Shown: in pieces, positions 48,456 through 61,480 of the stretch
Position numbering within the stretch: the stretch's first letter is position 1
Layout of the letters: each line of letters begins with the position of its first letter
Assembly: GCA_028386065.3 (NCBI GenBank)
Contig: JAKUCV010002380.1
Span: forward strand, 1 to 64,000
Direction: 5' to 3'
Origin: Turnera subulata
Lineage: Eukaryota; Streptophyta; Magnoliopsida; Malpighiales; Passifloraceae
DNA length: 64,000 nt
The notes under the pieces: generated by a model
Databases searched by the model: none
What the model was told of the DNA's origin: nothing
The model's input: the letters and a program-made list of their open reading frames with translations, nothing else
Program-made: the position numbers and the translations under genes

Positions 48456-48797
48456 GGGATCTGGGAGGTTTCTGGCTCCTGAGTTTTAAGTTTGTACCAA
48501 TTTTGTATCTAGAACTTTTTTTTTTACCAATCATGTATCCCAATTCTTTTTTAATTATATCAATTATGTGCCTCGAGTAGGGATATAATGCATGTCTCGC
48601 CCAGTAGAATTTTTGGTGCGGGTCCATTTTCTTCCCAGAAATTAAAATTTCATGTAACGGAGGGACACTTGACATCCCTGCCCAGGAAGCTGCTCAAAGT
48701 ACAAAATTGATATAATTAAGAAAAATCAAGATACAAAAAATTCGAGTACAAGATTGGTACAAATTAAAAACTTAGCTACCAAGAACTCTCAAATCCC
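48456..48797. mobile_element. Probable MITE with imperfect inverted arms
   Basis: The left arm 'gggatctgggaggtttctggctcctgagttttaagtttgtacc' is imperfectly inverted at the right end (to ...gaactctcaaatccc). Both arms continue into 'tgtaccaa..ttgtat' and 'aattatatcaat' words. The flanking sites are only partly alike (acaaatac / acacatat), so the superfamily is left open; a Mutator-type is possible. Confidence 0.5.
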
Positions 48798-49863
48798 ACA
48801 CATATATATGTATAGATATATATATACACAAGTATATACAATATACCAATCAATTCATCATTGAAGGACAGAGAAACATAATTAGTACTATAGTAATATG
48901 CAAGTTGTGAAAGAGAAGGATCCTAAGTCGGGGAAGGGGGCAAAGTTATAAGTCAGGGACAATAATTGAACATAGAGGCCCATGCAACATGCAAACAGTA
49001 CTGAACTTTTGACAACATATAATAGCTAGCTAGGTTTCTTCCACACGTGCAAAGCAAGCAAGGAGGGGGCACACGTGAGAATGGGGATATATTATGGGGG
49101 AAGAATGCTAGCAGATGGAACATTGAGAGGAAAAGTATGAACAGAAGAAAACAATTTGGAGCTCCCACAGGCTTTAATTTTATTCAGATATGGATGATGA
49201 GAGCAAATAGATTCTTTTCAACACTACACATGAATGATCATGATACTCCAAAATATTTTGTTTATATACCACATTATATTTCCACTCTGGCTGCAATTGG
49301 TGTCTGAAAACTTTGAGACCAAGTGATCCATTGTCAAACGCTAGAAATATAAGAGTAGGGTATGGTATGGTCCCTTTAATTGGGTTGGTTTCAAATTTAG
49401 GTCCTCCTCCCGTGCATGTGGCCCCAGATATCCCACATATTGTCCTATGACTCATAACTAATCCATCTCATCATGTTTGGAAGCTTTCGTCCCCTCCCCT
49501 GCCCTCCAAAGTTTTCAGTTGAGGGTGCATGATGTATACTGGACCTCAGCTCATATAAGAAATAAAAGAAAAAACATATTATTAGTTTCCAGTTCTCTCT
49601 CATCAAGCTTCCTTCCAAAAACCTTCAAATCCATCGAGTGCACAGTGGTCGTTGAGAAGACAATGCAATAATGGAAGGCTTCATCGTACTAGCTAGTACT
49701 GTTTATCTGAGTAGATATTGTAAAATCATGGAAGAAGATGAGTTGATAGAACAGCACACACAAAAGGATGATGCTATAGTTTTATTAATTTCTAGAGTTC
49801 CTCTCTTTTGTGGGATTAATTGTGGATGATATGTTCTTGTTTTTATGTATTGGGTCCAAGCTT
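48798..49863. other. Intergenic, nothing recognised
   Basis: AT-rich spacer with a short TA-rich run at about 48800-48850. No supported gene. Confidence 0.45.
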
Positions 49864-49868
49864 GAAAT

Positions 49869-50031
49869 TAAACGAAAGTACTCAGGTGGTCACTCATGTA
49901 CCATCCTGGTGTGTTTATATTAGCATCTGATTAACATCATACATAGATAAGATATACAAGAAGAAGTCTATTACAATCACAATACCTACTATGTTATCAG
50001 CTTATGTTTATCTAAACTATTAGTCTTATCA
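49869..50031 (-). repeat. 3' LTR of the copia element (163 bp)
   Basis: Plus-strand text taaacgaaag...agtcttatca, matched by 54532-54694. The following 'ctccctcgcaatttgag' is the purine-rich tract when read on the minus strand. Confidence 0.93.
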
Positions 50032-53000
50032 CTCCCTCGCAATTTGAGGGTGGCTAAATTAGCCAAACACAAATTGCTACACAAGGACTGAAAAGCTGCA
50101 ACCCCCAACGATTTTGTGAAGATATCAGCGAGTTGCTGATCAGTGCCAACATGAACCACGGCAATATGTCCCCATTGAATCCTTTCACGAACATAATGAA
50201 GGTCTATTTCCAGATGTTTAGTACGTTGATGTTGAACTGGATTGTGTGCCAAGTATGTTGCAGAAAGGTTATCACAATGAATGACAATAGGCAATCATGG
50301 AGTAAATCCTAATTCCATTAGAAGAGAACGAAGCCAGCAAACCTCGGCAGCAGTACTTGCAAGTGCCCGGTACTCTGATTCTGCACTACTGCGTGAGACA
50401 ATTCATTGTTTCTTGGCTGACCAGGAAATCAAGTTACTACCCAAATACACACTATAACCAGTAGTTGAACGACGTGTGTCCAAACATCCGGCCCAATCTG
50501 CATCAGTGTAAGCTGCCAAAGTGCGAACAAAAGCTGAACAAAGCAGATGACCTTGCATTCTTGTACCTGAAAGATACCGAAGAATGCGTTTCACAGCCTT
50601 TCAATGCTCAGTCGTCGGGGCATGCATGTATTGACACACTGTGTTAACTGCAAAGTAGATATCTGGTCGTGTAAATGTAAGATATTGCAATGCTCCAACC
50701 ACGGTTCGATAAAGACTCTGCGCATCATCATCCAACAAAGTTCCCTGATGAACAGAGAGGCTCAATTTTGGCTGCATCGGAGTTGAGGCCGGTTTAAGAG
50801 TGCCCAAACCAGCACGATCAAAAATTGATTGCAAGTATTTGCCTTGATGAAGCAACAAACCATCTTCAACATGAAACACTTGGATGCCCAAAAAGTAATG
50901 TAACTCGCCAAGATCAGTCATGCGAAAATCGTTCTTTAAAAGCCAAAGGAATTGTTGAAGTAGACAATTAGTGGATGCAGTAAGTATTATATCATCCACA
51001 TATAAGAGAAGAAAAGCAACACCCTGGCCTGACCGATATATGAATAAGGAAGCATCAGATTTACTTGCAGCAAACTCGTTAGAGTGAAGAAAAGAAGCAA
51101 ATTGGAAGTACCAAGCACGAGGTGCTTTTTTCAACCCATACAAAGCACGCTGCAATTTGCAGACATAAGTAGGATTATGTGGATCTTCAAACCCTGGTGG
51201 CTGACGCATATAGACATCTTCCTTGATGAACCCATTCAAGAAAGCATTCTTGACATCGAGTTGCCTGAGTGGCCAGCGATGCGACAAGGCAAGAGTGAGT
51301 ACAGAGCGAATGGTGGCCGGCTTCACAACGAGACTAAATGTCTCACCATAATCTTCTCCCGATTTTTGTGTGAATCCCTATGCTACCAACCGGGCTTTAT
51401 ACCTTTCCAAAGTGCCATCTGATTTGTATTTACACCGGTAAACCCATTTTGACCCAATCACATTCACACCCGAAGGAGGAGGTGGAACGAGAACCCAAGT
51501 GTGATTTGTTTGTAAAGCCTATTTCTTCATTCATGGCTACGCACCAACGCCTGTCTTTTGAAGCCTGTGTGTAAGTGGTAGGTTCTGAAACAATTTGTTC
51601 GGTCAAAAGATTAAGACATTGAATGGGCTTTCGAGTACCATCGCGAGTGCGTGTGGTCATCGAGTGGAGAGGAACAGGTCTCGGCGGAGAAGGAGAGGGT
51701 TCTGGTGTAGGCTGTGACGAAACAGGGACATTAGAGGAAGGAGAAGAGACCTGGGATGACGAAAAGAGACCTAGAGAAGGAGAGGATGCTGGTGTAGGCT
51801 GTGGCGAAACAGGAATATTAGATAAAGGTGAAGAGACCGTGGAAGACGTATTAGAATCAGGTGAAGAAGGTGATATAGGCAGAGTGGGACTCAAAGTAGA
51901 GGAAGAAAGAAACTGCGATTGTGGATAGGAAGAGTGTGAACCTTTTGAGAAATCAGATGGAGATGAAGAGGAGACCTGTGCACTTGGTAAACTAAAAACT
52001 AGGGTTGGATCAAAAGACGTTTCTGGTGGGTGGGATATAGGCGTAGTGGCGTGAGCAAAAGGGAACGAGGTTTCATCAAAAGTAACGTTCCTTGAAATAA
52101 TTACTTTCTTTGTGGAGAGATTGTAGCAGCGGAAACCCCGGTGACGATCTGAGACTCCTAAAAACACATGCAAAGTTGCCCTAGGAGATAACTTATGAGA
52201 ATTAGGATGCATATTATGAGGGTAACAGGAACAACCAAAAACACAAAACTGATCTACGGGAGAATTGGAACCATTAAGAATTTTAAAAGGACTAAACCAC
52301 TTTAAAGTACTATGAGGAACGCGATTATTAACAAAATTCACATAGCATAGAGCTTCCACCCAGAATTGCAAAGGCAAATTAGCACGATAAAGAACCGAGC
52401 GAATGGCATTCAAAAGAGTACGATGCATGCGCTCCGCCATGCCATTCTGCTGGTGACTATACGGACAAGAGACACGATGCAGAATCCCATGGTCACGTAA
52501 ATAAGAATCAAAAGCAATACTACAGAACTCGCCCCCACCATCTGATTGTAAATTCCGAATTGGTAAAGAAAACTGTGTTGTGATCTGGGCATGAAACTGC
52601 TTAAAAATGGCAAAAACATCACTTTTATTCCTCAAGGGATAAACCTAACAAAATCTCGAAAACTCATCCAAGAATAGAACATAATACCGAAAACCACTAA
52701 AAGAAACAATTGGAGATGTCCAAACATCACAATGGACTACATGAAATAATCCTAAACTAGGAGAAGTAGATGGTGGATAAGGCAACACTGTATGTTTCCC
52801 TATTTGACAAGCTGAACAAAAGCCTGGATCAGCCGAGGAAAAGGACTTTGACGCAGGAGAACTTTGATGAAGAAATTGACGCAAAACAGGAAGACCCGGA
52901 TGACAAAGACGATCATGCCAAAGAGCAGGCGACACACGCAAACTGGTGAAAGCAGAGGTAGACAACCGAGGAGAGGGTGAAGACACATGAACAGAATACA

Positions 53001-53393
53001 ACGGTCCATTGTCACTGCAACGAATCTAATGATGGCAGAACCGATGACCCTTCACAAAGAAACCAAGGGAATCGAAAATAACAGAACAACAATTGTCAGT
53101 GGCAAAACGCTTGACCGAAATCAAATTCTTAGTGAGAAGAGGAACGACCAAAACATCACACAAACGAAAAGAAGAGAAACCATTGCGAAAATGTTTAAAA
53201 CCAATATGAGTAATAGGGAGAAACGTACCATCTCCAACCTGAACTGAGTCAGAACCAGAATAATCAATATAAGAGTCAAGAGCACTAGTGTCATTAGTCA
53301 TGTGACTAGTGGCACCAGAATCCGCATACCACACTGGATCAGAGGAAGAGACACCGGAAGAGGAAGAAAGATCATGAACCCCTGCAAACGTAG
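49989..53393 (-). pseudogene. Copia pol: PR-INT-RT-RH, broken
   Basis: Domains in translation order: protease WYADSGATSHM (~53310-53345); integrase HHCC finger (WHDRLCHPG to CSACQIGKH, ~52790-52930), then Asp at VHCDVWTS, Asp at LQSDGGGEF and Glu in MAERMHRTLL (~52440); a Ser/Pro-rich linker (~52030-51650); RT with VKNAFLNG and the YVDD box (~51000); RNase H with YTDADWAGC and KHLEIDLHYVRERI. Stops occur at 53026, 52645, 51378, 50601, 50403 and 50295, and a frameshift near 51450-51500 separates integrase from RT. Inactive. Confidence 0.93.
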
Positions 53394-54471
53394 TCATGGA
53401 CATACGCTGGGGGCAATGCTTTGCAGTGTGCTGCAGGCCATCACAAAGTTGGCAACGCACCGGACCAAGACCCAACACAGAAGAAGAACGAGGAGGAGGA
53501 CGAGGTGAGAAGGACCCAGTCGGGCGTGGTGAGGAAGAGTGCTGATGTTGATAATTAGACTTAGAGTTATAAGAAGGACGAGGCTGAAACCACCATGTTG
53601 AAAACTATTATTATAAGGAGGACGGGGTTGATAACCACCGCCTCGACCACCACGATTTTTATTGAAACCACCACGATTGCCCCGACCACGAGAAGATGCA
53701 AAGAAAGCTTGAGAGGAATCAACAGAGACAGAAGAACTCTTACTCTTACCAAGACGAGACTCATGAGCAAGCAAGGCTGAACGAAGCTCATAATAAGATG
53801 GGAGAGGATTTTTATTCGAAATCATAGTAACAAAGTCAGAATACTCATCGGGCAAACCATCTAAAATCTGTAAAACAACATCATCATCACTTAAACCTCT
53901 CCCTATAGAATCTAAACTATCAACTATACTGCGGACAGACTGTAGATAATCAAAAATAGTACGTGACCCCTTTTTGGACTGGACAAATGCAGACCTATAT
54001 TCCATGTACCTAGCATGAACATGATCGTGAAACAAGGCTTCCACTGCCAACCAAACCTCCCTTGCGGTTTGAATCACACCAGGACGAATAAGATGTTTAA
54101 GGATGTTTGGATTGATAGTGGCGAAAATCCAGGTTACAATGGTATTATATATCTATTTGATTCCATTGGACGAAGGCTAGATTAGGTTCAAGAGGAGCTG
54201 TAGGATCATCAGAAGGAATAGAAGCAATGGGTTGTGCACAGGTTCCATCAACATGACCAGTGACCTGATGAGATAACAAAATTGTATAGAGCAGACTTTG
54301 CCAAACCAAGAAATTAGAAAAATCCAATGTTGCCGGAACGTAATTCTTAATATCACTCACACTCAACACAGAATAGACAGTGGATTGAAGAGAGGCAGAA
54401 ATAGATGAGGTAGAAGAAGAAGAAGAAGAAGAAGAAGTGGTAGAAGATTGGGTTGAACTGCTAGAAGCCAT
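53394..54471 (-). pseudogene. Copia gag with CCHC knuckle, frameshifted
   Basis: Starts MASSSSTQSSTTSSS, a serine run encoded by (aga)n-like microsatellite DNA. The central part has AREVWLAVEALFHDH and FDYLQSVRSIVDSL, usual in copia gag (UBN2-like). A Gly/Arg-rich stretch leads to the knuckle CQLCDGLQHTAKHC (~53405-53460). Frameshifts near 54150 and near 53590 split it into three reading segments. Confidence 0.88.
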
Positions 54472-54513
54472 ACTAAAAGAGAGAGAGAAAGAATACAGGC
54501 TTTCAAAAGACAG

Positions 54514-54531
54514 ACTGCTGCTTCGCTACCA
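54514..54531 (-). promoter_or_regulatory. Primer-binding site of the copia element
   Basis: The minus strand immediately inside the right LTR reads TGGTAGCGAAGCAGCAG. The TGG start and position fit a tRNA-primed site, but the match to the usual tRNA-Met sequence is partial. Confidence 0.6.
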
Positions 54532-54694
54532 TAAACGAAAGTACTTAGGTGGTCACTCATGTACCATCCTAATGTGTTTATATTAGCATCTGATTAACAT
54601 CATACAGAGATAAGATATACAAGAAAAAGTCTATTACAATCACAATACCTACTATGCTATCAGCTTATGTTTATCTAAATTATTAGTCTTATCA
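54532..54694 (-). repeat. 5' LTR of the copia element (163 bp)
   Basis: Same length as 49869-50031 with seven substitutions and no indel. Followed by the gaaat target duplication. Confidence 0.93.
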
Positions 54695-54699
54695 GAAAT

Positions 54700-57509
54700 C
54701 TATAGAATTGATTAATTCACAATTAGGTATTGTCAAACTCATTATTGGATCGTTTGACTGTCCCAGCAATGCTACATCGTTTGACCTAGCTAGCTAAGCT
54801 TAATTAGGTTTCTTTCTATTTTTCCTTTTCTGAAGTGACCCTTAACAAAGGCTTTGAAGTACTGATCATTGATGATGCAAGATGAACGTGACAATATACA
54901 TGGTTGAGAGAAAGTTCGGTTGTGCGAGTTTCCAATGCGTAATGGGTCATCATGATGACATCAAAAGAGTACTGTAATGATCCCATATCATAAAACAAAT
55001 TCACCCAAACTCACATGCTTTATTTTTATTTTTTATTATTCTGAAAGGGAAGTTCTTTTATTTTCTTTTCTCTCTTTTTTTTTTTGTCGAAGAAAGGGGA
55101 GTTCACATGCTTATGCCCCCATAAATGACATTGTTTTTTTTGTCTGAAACATATTCATAAATGACATTGTTGGCATGAAGCTAAGTCTAAGTATTACAGT
55201 CTCATTTTCATTGAAAGAGAGGAAAATATGGGTATTACAGTCTAATCAAGGGCCAGGGAAAACAGCAGGAAGAGATGACCCATAGCATTGCCCCCCTTCT
55301 CATGGGAGTCTGTGGTGAGACTACTCTTTTGTACAGAGATTGGAAGTAACTCCAAAATGGTGATTTTCTCTTTGTATAAATACATATTATACTGGTTCTG
55401 CGTCTGTGTTAGTTTGGTGCGTTTCCCATAGATAGAAGTCCTGGTTTTCAAAGCTTTTGACCAAAGCTGTGCCTCCCAGTTATTCTCAGCGATGGATAGT
55501 ACATTCCTGTTGCACTGTGTCCTCAATAAATGAAACGTCTGTCACTCAATAATACAGTGATGTGTTAACTGAAGGCTTTTAATATGGATGTATCTGTGTG
55601 TATGTATAAATTATTAAGTATTCCTTTTTTTCTTTTTTCTTTTATTTTCCTTAATTTGGCAAACATTTTAGGAGATGCAAGTGCAATCTGAAAACATACC
55701 TTTCATGGAAATGCGCAACTGGTTCTTAGCTGGTCTAACAGTGGTTGGTTGGTTGGTTTCAAACTTTCAAGTGCAGAGATTATACCTTTGGAAACTCAGA
55801 AACTCGTGAGTCATCGTTATCTTAATCAAAGTTTGAATGAGTAGAACTTGCTTGTGATCACCATATTTGGGTGCTTTTATGTTTCCAAAAGAACATATAG
55901 CTGCTTTCATCTTTTTTTCTCTTTTTTCTTCTATGGTAATAAATATCAGCTTTTACCTTGGCAGGAAGGTCTTTTTTTTTCTTTGGTGCATGAAACCTAG
56001 GTAGGAAGAGTTGATGACGGAAAAAGAAGTTTTTCTTTTTAATGCTGACTGAAAAAGAAGTTAAGTTATTGTAGCAGTCGTTCAATTCAATGACATGTGG
56101 AAGCAAAAAAGTTTTAACTTTTAAGTGAGGAGTAGTTTTCTTCATTTTTTTGGGGCATTTAGTCATGTTAAATCATACGGATACTGTTATTTTACTCTCC
56201 CTAATAATTTAAAGGAAATTTTTACTGACAAATCTGTCACAAAGTTGAGCTGTTAATACTAAAAACAAACCTTGCGTGTAGGATACAATTAAAAATAGTC
56301 ATAAATTAGGACTTATTGCTTCTTAAAATCTTAAAATTTGTTCTTGGTAGAATCTTTAAATTCTTCATCATACCTCTATCTAGTGTTGAATAAATATGAG
56401 TACAATAGAATGGACCACATAGAACTGGCAAAGTACATCTATAAACTTCTCCAATATCAGCTGAAAAGATTGTTTATATTAATATCTGATGGTCCTGTTG
56501 TTGTATGGCGAAGTTAAATCCCGTGAAAGAGACAGAGAGAAGTAGGGGACTAGTTCTTGTTTTGGGTTAAGATGACGTTAAAAAGGTATGGCCTTTTCTG
56601 GGATTCTTATAATTCGTTTGTGAAAGAAGGGACAATGGAGGATCAAGTTATTGTTAGGAATTTGGCATGGTAGATTTTTTGTTTGTTGGGTCAACTTCAG
56701 GTGGTTAACTGAATGAATCCCATGTAATTAAACCCTCCATTCATTTCATTCAACCTTTTAAAAAAAGAAATGAAAAGAGAATGAAAAGAGAAAGGGAGAT
56801 CCAGTTGGGGTGTGTTATGTAATTACCTACTGATGATGCTGGACAGGGGGCTGTTATGTCAAAACTCTCATTTTCTGCCTGAAAGAAAGGTGTCTAGACC
56901 CTAGACCTGCAGAAGCACAAAGCTAGCTAGCAGCATTTGCACATTTTAGTCTTTGTTGTCAATATTTGGAGAGGGACAGCTTAAGAACCTTCAACAGTAG
57001 AAGAAAATAGGGATGTCTCTCACTTCCCGCACGTGTGATCAATGATCTAAAAGAAGGAAAACAAGAAATAATGCCAGCTTACCTCTGTGCATAAAAGAAA
57101 AGAAGTATATAGTCTCTTCTTAAAAAAGAAAGAAAAGAAAAAGAGGAACTAGTTAAATTGAAAGGGTCGGGGTCAGGGTCAGGGTAACTACTTTTACAAT
57201 AGCTTTCTCCCCTTCAGTGACTCGCAGTCTGTGGACTTCATTGTGAAAGAGAGGTGGAGAGCGAAGAGCCGTATAGGGTGTCTGTCTTCTAAAGCGGTCT
57301 TTTTGCTGGTTTTAAGTTTTTTGAGCTTTCCACCTGCAACACTCTATCTCTTCTCTTACCCTTTTTCCTTTGTCACTTCCTCTCCTGTCAAACTTTGCTC
57401 CATCAGTAAGTAAGTAAGTAAAGTCCTTCTATACTATATATTCTCAGAATCATGACCTTATAACAGTTTTGCATAACAGCATCTGTCAGGACAGGAAGGA
57501 GGAGATCAT
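54700..57509. other. Intergenic and MYB upstream region
   Basis: No gene recognised. Close to the MYB gene there is a 'gggtcggggtcagggtcagggt' repeat at about 57166-57186 and a (taag)n run at about 57405-57421. The 5' UTR probably begins within the last 400 bases; the transcription start is not resolved. Confidence 0.45.
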
Positions 57510-59389
57510 ATGAGTGGCATGGCCAACAAGTGTGCTAATATATATGCACCCCAAGAGAAGACCAAATTAAATGGCTTCCCTTGTTATTACACCTCCACCC
57601 CTCACTACCCTTCTTCCTCTTCTTCCTCTTCTTGTTCTTCAGTGGCAATGGTCTACGCGGACATCAGTTCCTTGTCCCTTCGTCCCAACTATGGATCGGG
57701 GATGCCACCTGTTTCTTGCTCTCCAGAAACCGAGAATATTGGGATAGCAGCTGCTGCAGCTACGAGTTGGAGTTTCCCTAATTTTGCAGGAAACTATGAG
57801 AACAGTGATGGTGATGGAGAGAATACTGAGACCATAAATCACAATATTGCCTACTCATCAAATGAAGAGAACCCTAATGACAATATTAATAATGCGTTCA
57901 TGTGTGGGAAGGAAGCAGATGGTAATAATGGGCAGTCCAAGCATTGTGCAAGAGGGCATTGGAGGCCTGCAGAAGATTCCAAGCTCAAAGAACTTGTGGC
58001 CCTTTATGGCCCCCAAAACTGGAACCTTATTGCTGAAAAGTTGGAAGGCAGATCAGGTACATTGGCTATCTAGCAAAGAGTGATGTTTTATATCAATCTT
58101 TCTTTGTTTGCAGCAACTTCTTCTTTTTGTCTGCATAATTTTTTTTTTCTCTGATCAAGTTCATACTTTTACAGTGCTGAATTATTTTGGTTGTTTGTTT
58201 TATGTGGTTGTATATATATAATAAATGTCTTCAGGTAAGAGCTGTAGACTAAGATGGTTTAACCAGTTGGATCCAAGGATCAATAGAAGAGCATTCACCG
58301 AAGAAGAAGAGGATAGGCTGATGCAAGCTCATAGACTTTACGGTAACAAATGGGCCATGATAGCCAGGCTTTTTCCTGGAAGGACTGATAATGCAGTGAA
58401 GAACCATTGGCATGTGATAATGGCTAGAAAATATAGAGAGCAATCAAGCGCTTATAGGAGAAGGAAGCTGAGCCAATCTGTGTACAGAAGAATGGAGGAA
58501 ATCCCAAGCTTCGTCTGCAGAGATGAAATCACAAAACCAGAACCAGAACCAATATCACCTTACTGCAGTCTCTCAAGCGACCAAGGCCTTATTAACAACC
58601 TACCATCTAATAATTACCACCTTACTGGAACCTTCAATGAGCTTTCCTACGGCGGCTTACTAAGCGGACCATCATCCCACATGACGACTAGTGGGGGAGA
58701 AACAGCCTCAAGGTCCATCAACATCCCTACCGGCGCCGCCCTGTGCTTACAACAAGCAGCTTTCGATTTCTTCCCTGGTGGGTGCTATTTCTGATTTTTC
58801 TTTAATTTTTTTAAACCTTCCTCTCGCCTCCCAAGAATCTCTTTTGTTCCTGCAGAGTTTTCTTCTTCGTCCACATTGGTTTCCAAATTTGCCTGCATTC
58901 ATCTTTAATATGTTTGGCAGTAGCTACAGGTGTGTGTAGTGGTTATTTTCATCATCGGTGTGATTGGTGATGGTTTTATTGTTGTTTTTTTTTTTTTTGG
59001 TTGTTGTAAATTATGTAATGGCAGGTCCCAAAAGCAGCGACAAGATGGGGATGTTAAGGCAAGGCAGATCTTGGGATAGGCCAAGCGATGAACCCCACAT
59101 TTGGGTTTTGGATCCCCAGAAGAAGAAGCAATATCCTCCAACTCTAACATCCATAATGCCAATGCAACAGTCAAACCCTTACTGTTGTTTATCATCATCA
59201 GATCCCATGAGTACTATTGCTTCATCCCCTTCACCTCATCATCATCATCAAGTTGCCACCAGTACTCAACCTTACCCTTCTTCATCCTCGATGCCGCCAG
59301 AGAATAGATCAGTGACTCCACATTTTGAGACTATTCCACTTCCACCACCATTCTTTGACTTTCTTGGAGTAGGAGCCATATCAAGTTAG
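57510..59389 (+). CDS. R2R3-MYB transcription factor, subgroup 21-like
   Basis: Exons 57510-58056, 58235-58777 and 59025-59389 join in phase (GT..AG) to 484 aa. Residues 1-146 are a long Ser/Asn-rich N-terminus. R2 (about 147-195) has W151, W171 and W190; R3 (about 200-246) has F203, W222 and W241. A basic AYRRRK stretch follows near 255-260. The [20 protein letters not shown] start and [15 protein letters not shown] in R3 match the MYB52/54/56/105/117 group, nuclear regulators of organ boundaries, lateral organ separation and wall formation. The C-terminus ends [12 protein letters not shown], as I recall for this group. The first intron falls at the usual position in R2. If the second intron is retained, translation stops at 58794 after six codons. 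The specific orthologue is unassigned. Confidence 0.94.
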
Positions 59390-61211
59390 AAACCCCAAAA
59401 AAAAACCAAAAAGAGCAATGGTGGAAATGGTCATATTCATCTAATTAAACTTAAAAATTATTTATATATTTAATATAATAATATAAAAAAAATCATCCGG
59501 AATAGAATTTCTTCTTTCTATAATCTTCCTTACTTCTTAATTGATGATGAGATGAGAGAGCCTAATGTGGATGTGCTCCAAAGATAACGTCGAGGGCCAT
59601 TTTTAGAGGAAAAAGGGAGAGGGTTCTAATTTTTCCATTTTGCGTGGGAGTTGATAAATCTGCACCACAGTCTGTTGATGTCATGTCGCACCATCTTCTT
59701 GTAAGTTGTATTGTAAACCCACAATTCTCTCACATCACATGAGACCATTTCAACAGCTGATCAAGCAAATAAACTTTTCTCTCAATAAAAAAAAAAAAAA
59801 AACTTGAAGAAAAAAACTTCTATATCTGTCATGTCCATTAAATTTTCGATTTCTTTTTTGTTGTTAACTTCTCCTTTGCTTGACAAATATGGTAGTAGGA
59901 CAGTCTTTCTTCCTTAAACAACATAACCTCCAACCGGCATTAATTCTAGCTGCAAAAATAGCTTGCACTTGCATTCTTTTCGTTTTAGAAATTTTCAAGC
60001 ATCCAGTAACGGCCAGGATAAGCGCAACAAGATTACAAAATGAAATGACAAAGTCTAAGTCAACTTGGCTTCTTAGGTAGTGAAACCAATGAATCATATC
60101 ACCTTCATCCTGTTGATAAGGATTTATATGAAAAAACTAAGTGTAGGAGTGGCCACATGCCCCCAAAGAACCCCGAATTTTGGTGTTTAAGGGAAATGCT
60201 GCATGCCTCACCACTGCTACTTAGTTGGAACTAAGTTGGGCTTTCACTTCTAAGGTTTAAAATGAGGGAATTCTTTTCACTCCCAATTTTAAGGTAGTGT
60301 TTGGTAATTATCTAATTAAATTGTTATTTTTAAAATTAGACCTTAAATTTATTTAATACATTAAATTAACTCCACTTACTCTCTAATGTAAATTAGAACG
60401 ACAAGGAGCCAAATCCTTGTAGTACATGTTTTTGTTCAAAGGTTACCAATTTTACATGTGCTTGTGTTAGTGCATTGTGTTGTTATTCTTAATCGTCGTC
60501 GCCAAGTTGATAGGAGCGCATGTGCGTTTATATTGGGGATGATGCTAATGAGTCTAACAAAGGCAAAAGAAAAGAAAAGACAGTGAAAGCTTTTATGAAG
60601 AAAACATCCTTTTCTCATGGACCTGCGATATTCGGGCACAAATCCTGCAACAGAAACAAAACTCCATACCCACCCACCACCTGATCACTATCCAATGTAG
60701 CACAATCATAATTATATGTTACATATGTATATACATCCTTTCCTCGTCCCCAGAATCTTCTGCGAGAATTAATTAATTATGCATGCTACCCACATGGGGC
60801 GTAACTGTTTGCTGCTGTCTACTCTTTTGTGTGTTCAAATAGTTGTTATGTGTTCTGTTACTTAGCTCATACCAGAAAGGGTTATTCTTACACTCCTCCA
60901 GTCTTCCTCCTCATCATCATTTCCACACTTCACTTCACTTTTAGACTAGTCTTGTTCTGTTGTTTTGTTTTATCGTTGTTAAAGATTGGGAGGTAACTTA
61001 GTGAAAGGTCCTTTTTCTACTATTCATTTTGCCTTTTCTGTTGTAGTAGTGACTTTGGGGGGAAAAAAAACTACTCAATTTTAATTATGCAGCTGGCATA
61101 TACATCTACAAAAACATCCAAATTCGGATCAAGACTTTTCTATTTTTTAAGGAGTAGATTTTTCTCTCCTTTTTTTTTCACTTTAGGAATCTTGTGATTG
61201 GTTATATACTT
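59390..61211. other. MYB 3' UTR and intergenic spacer
   Basis: AT-rich sequence directly after the stop with likely polyadenylation signals. Further on there is no supported gene, RNA gene or bordered repeat. Confidence 0.45.
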
Positions 61212-61220
61212 AATTATATA

Positions 61221-61480
61221 GGGTTTTTCTATCTTGTGCCCTAGGGGCACATGATAAGCCACCAAATAAGGAAATGAATTCCCGCAATTAATGAATATCA
61301 TTTTCTTAGTGACTGAAATAACCTTTCATGGTTATGTTTTGAATTAATTACACAACACAATCATTATTTATGGAAGGGTTATTTTAGTCACTAAGGGAAT
61401 GATATTCATTAATTGTGAGAATTCATTTCCTTATTTGGTAGCTTATCATGTGCCCCTAGGGCACAAGATAAAAAAAACCC
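61221..61480. mobile_element. 260-bp hairpin MITE, Mutator-type target site
   Basis: The left arm gggtttttctatcttgtgcc... is inverted at the right end (...ggcacaagataaaaaaaaccc). The arms span about 100 bp each and are nearly identical, leaving only a ~50-bp loop. Flanking perfect 9-bp duplication aattatata (61212-61220, 61481-61489). 9-bp sites suggest a Mutator-related MITE. Confidence 0.9.

Larger units (their letters stand above)
49869..54694 (-). mobile_element. Ty1/copia retrotransposon, defective, short LTRs
   Basis: Flanked by the perfect 5-bp target duplication gaaat (49864-49868, 54695-54699). Both LTRs are 163 bp and differ at seven positions (about 4%), so the insertion is not very recent. 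In minus orientation the LTR starts TGATAAGAC and ends CTTTCGTTTA; the end is not the usual CA. Order gag, zinc knuckle, protease, integrase, RT, RNase H places integrase before RT, which defines copia. Frameshifts and stops disable it. Total 4826 bp, a normal copia size. Confidence 0.95.
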
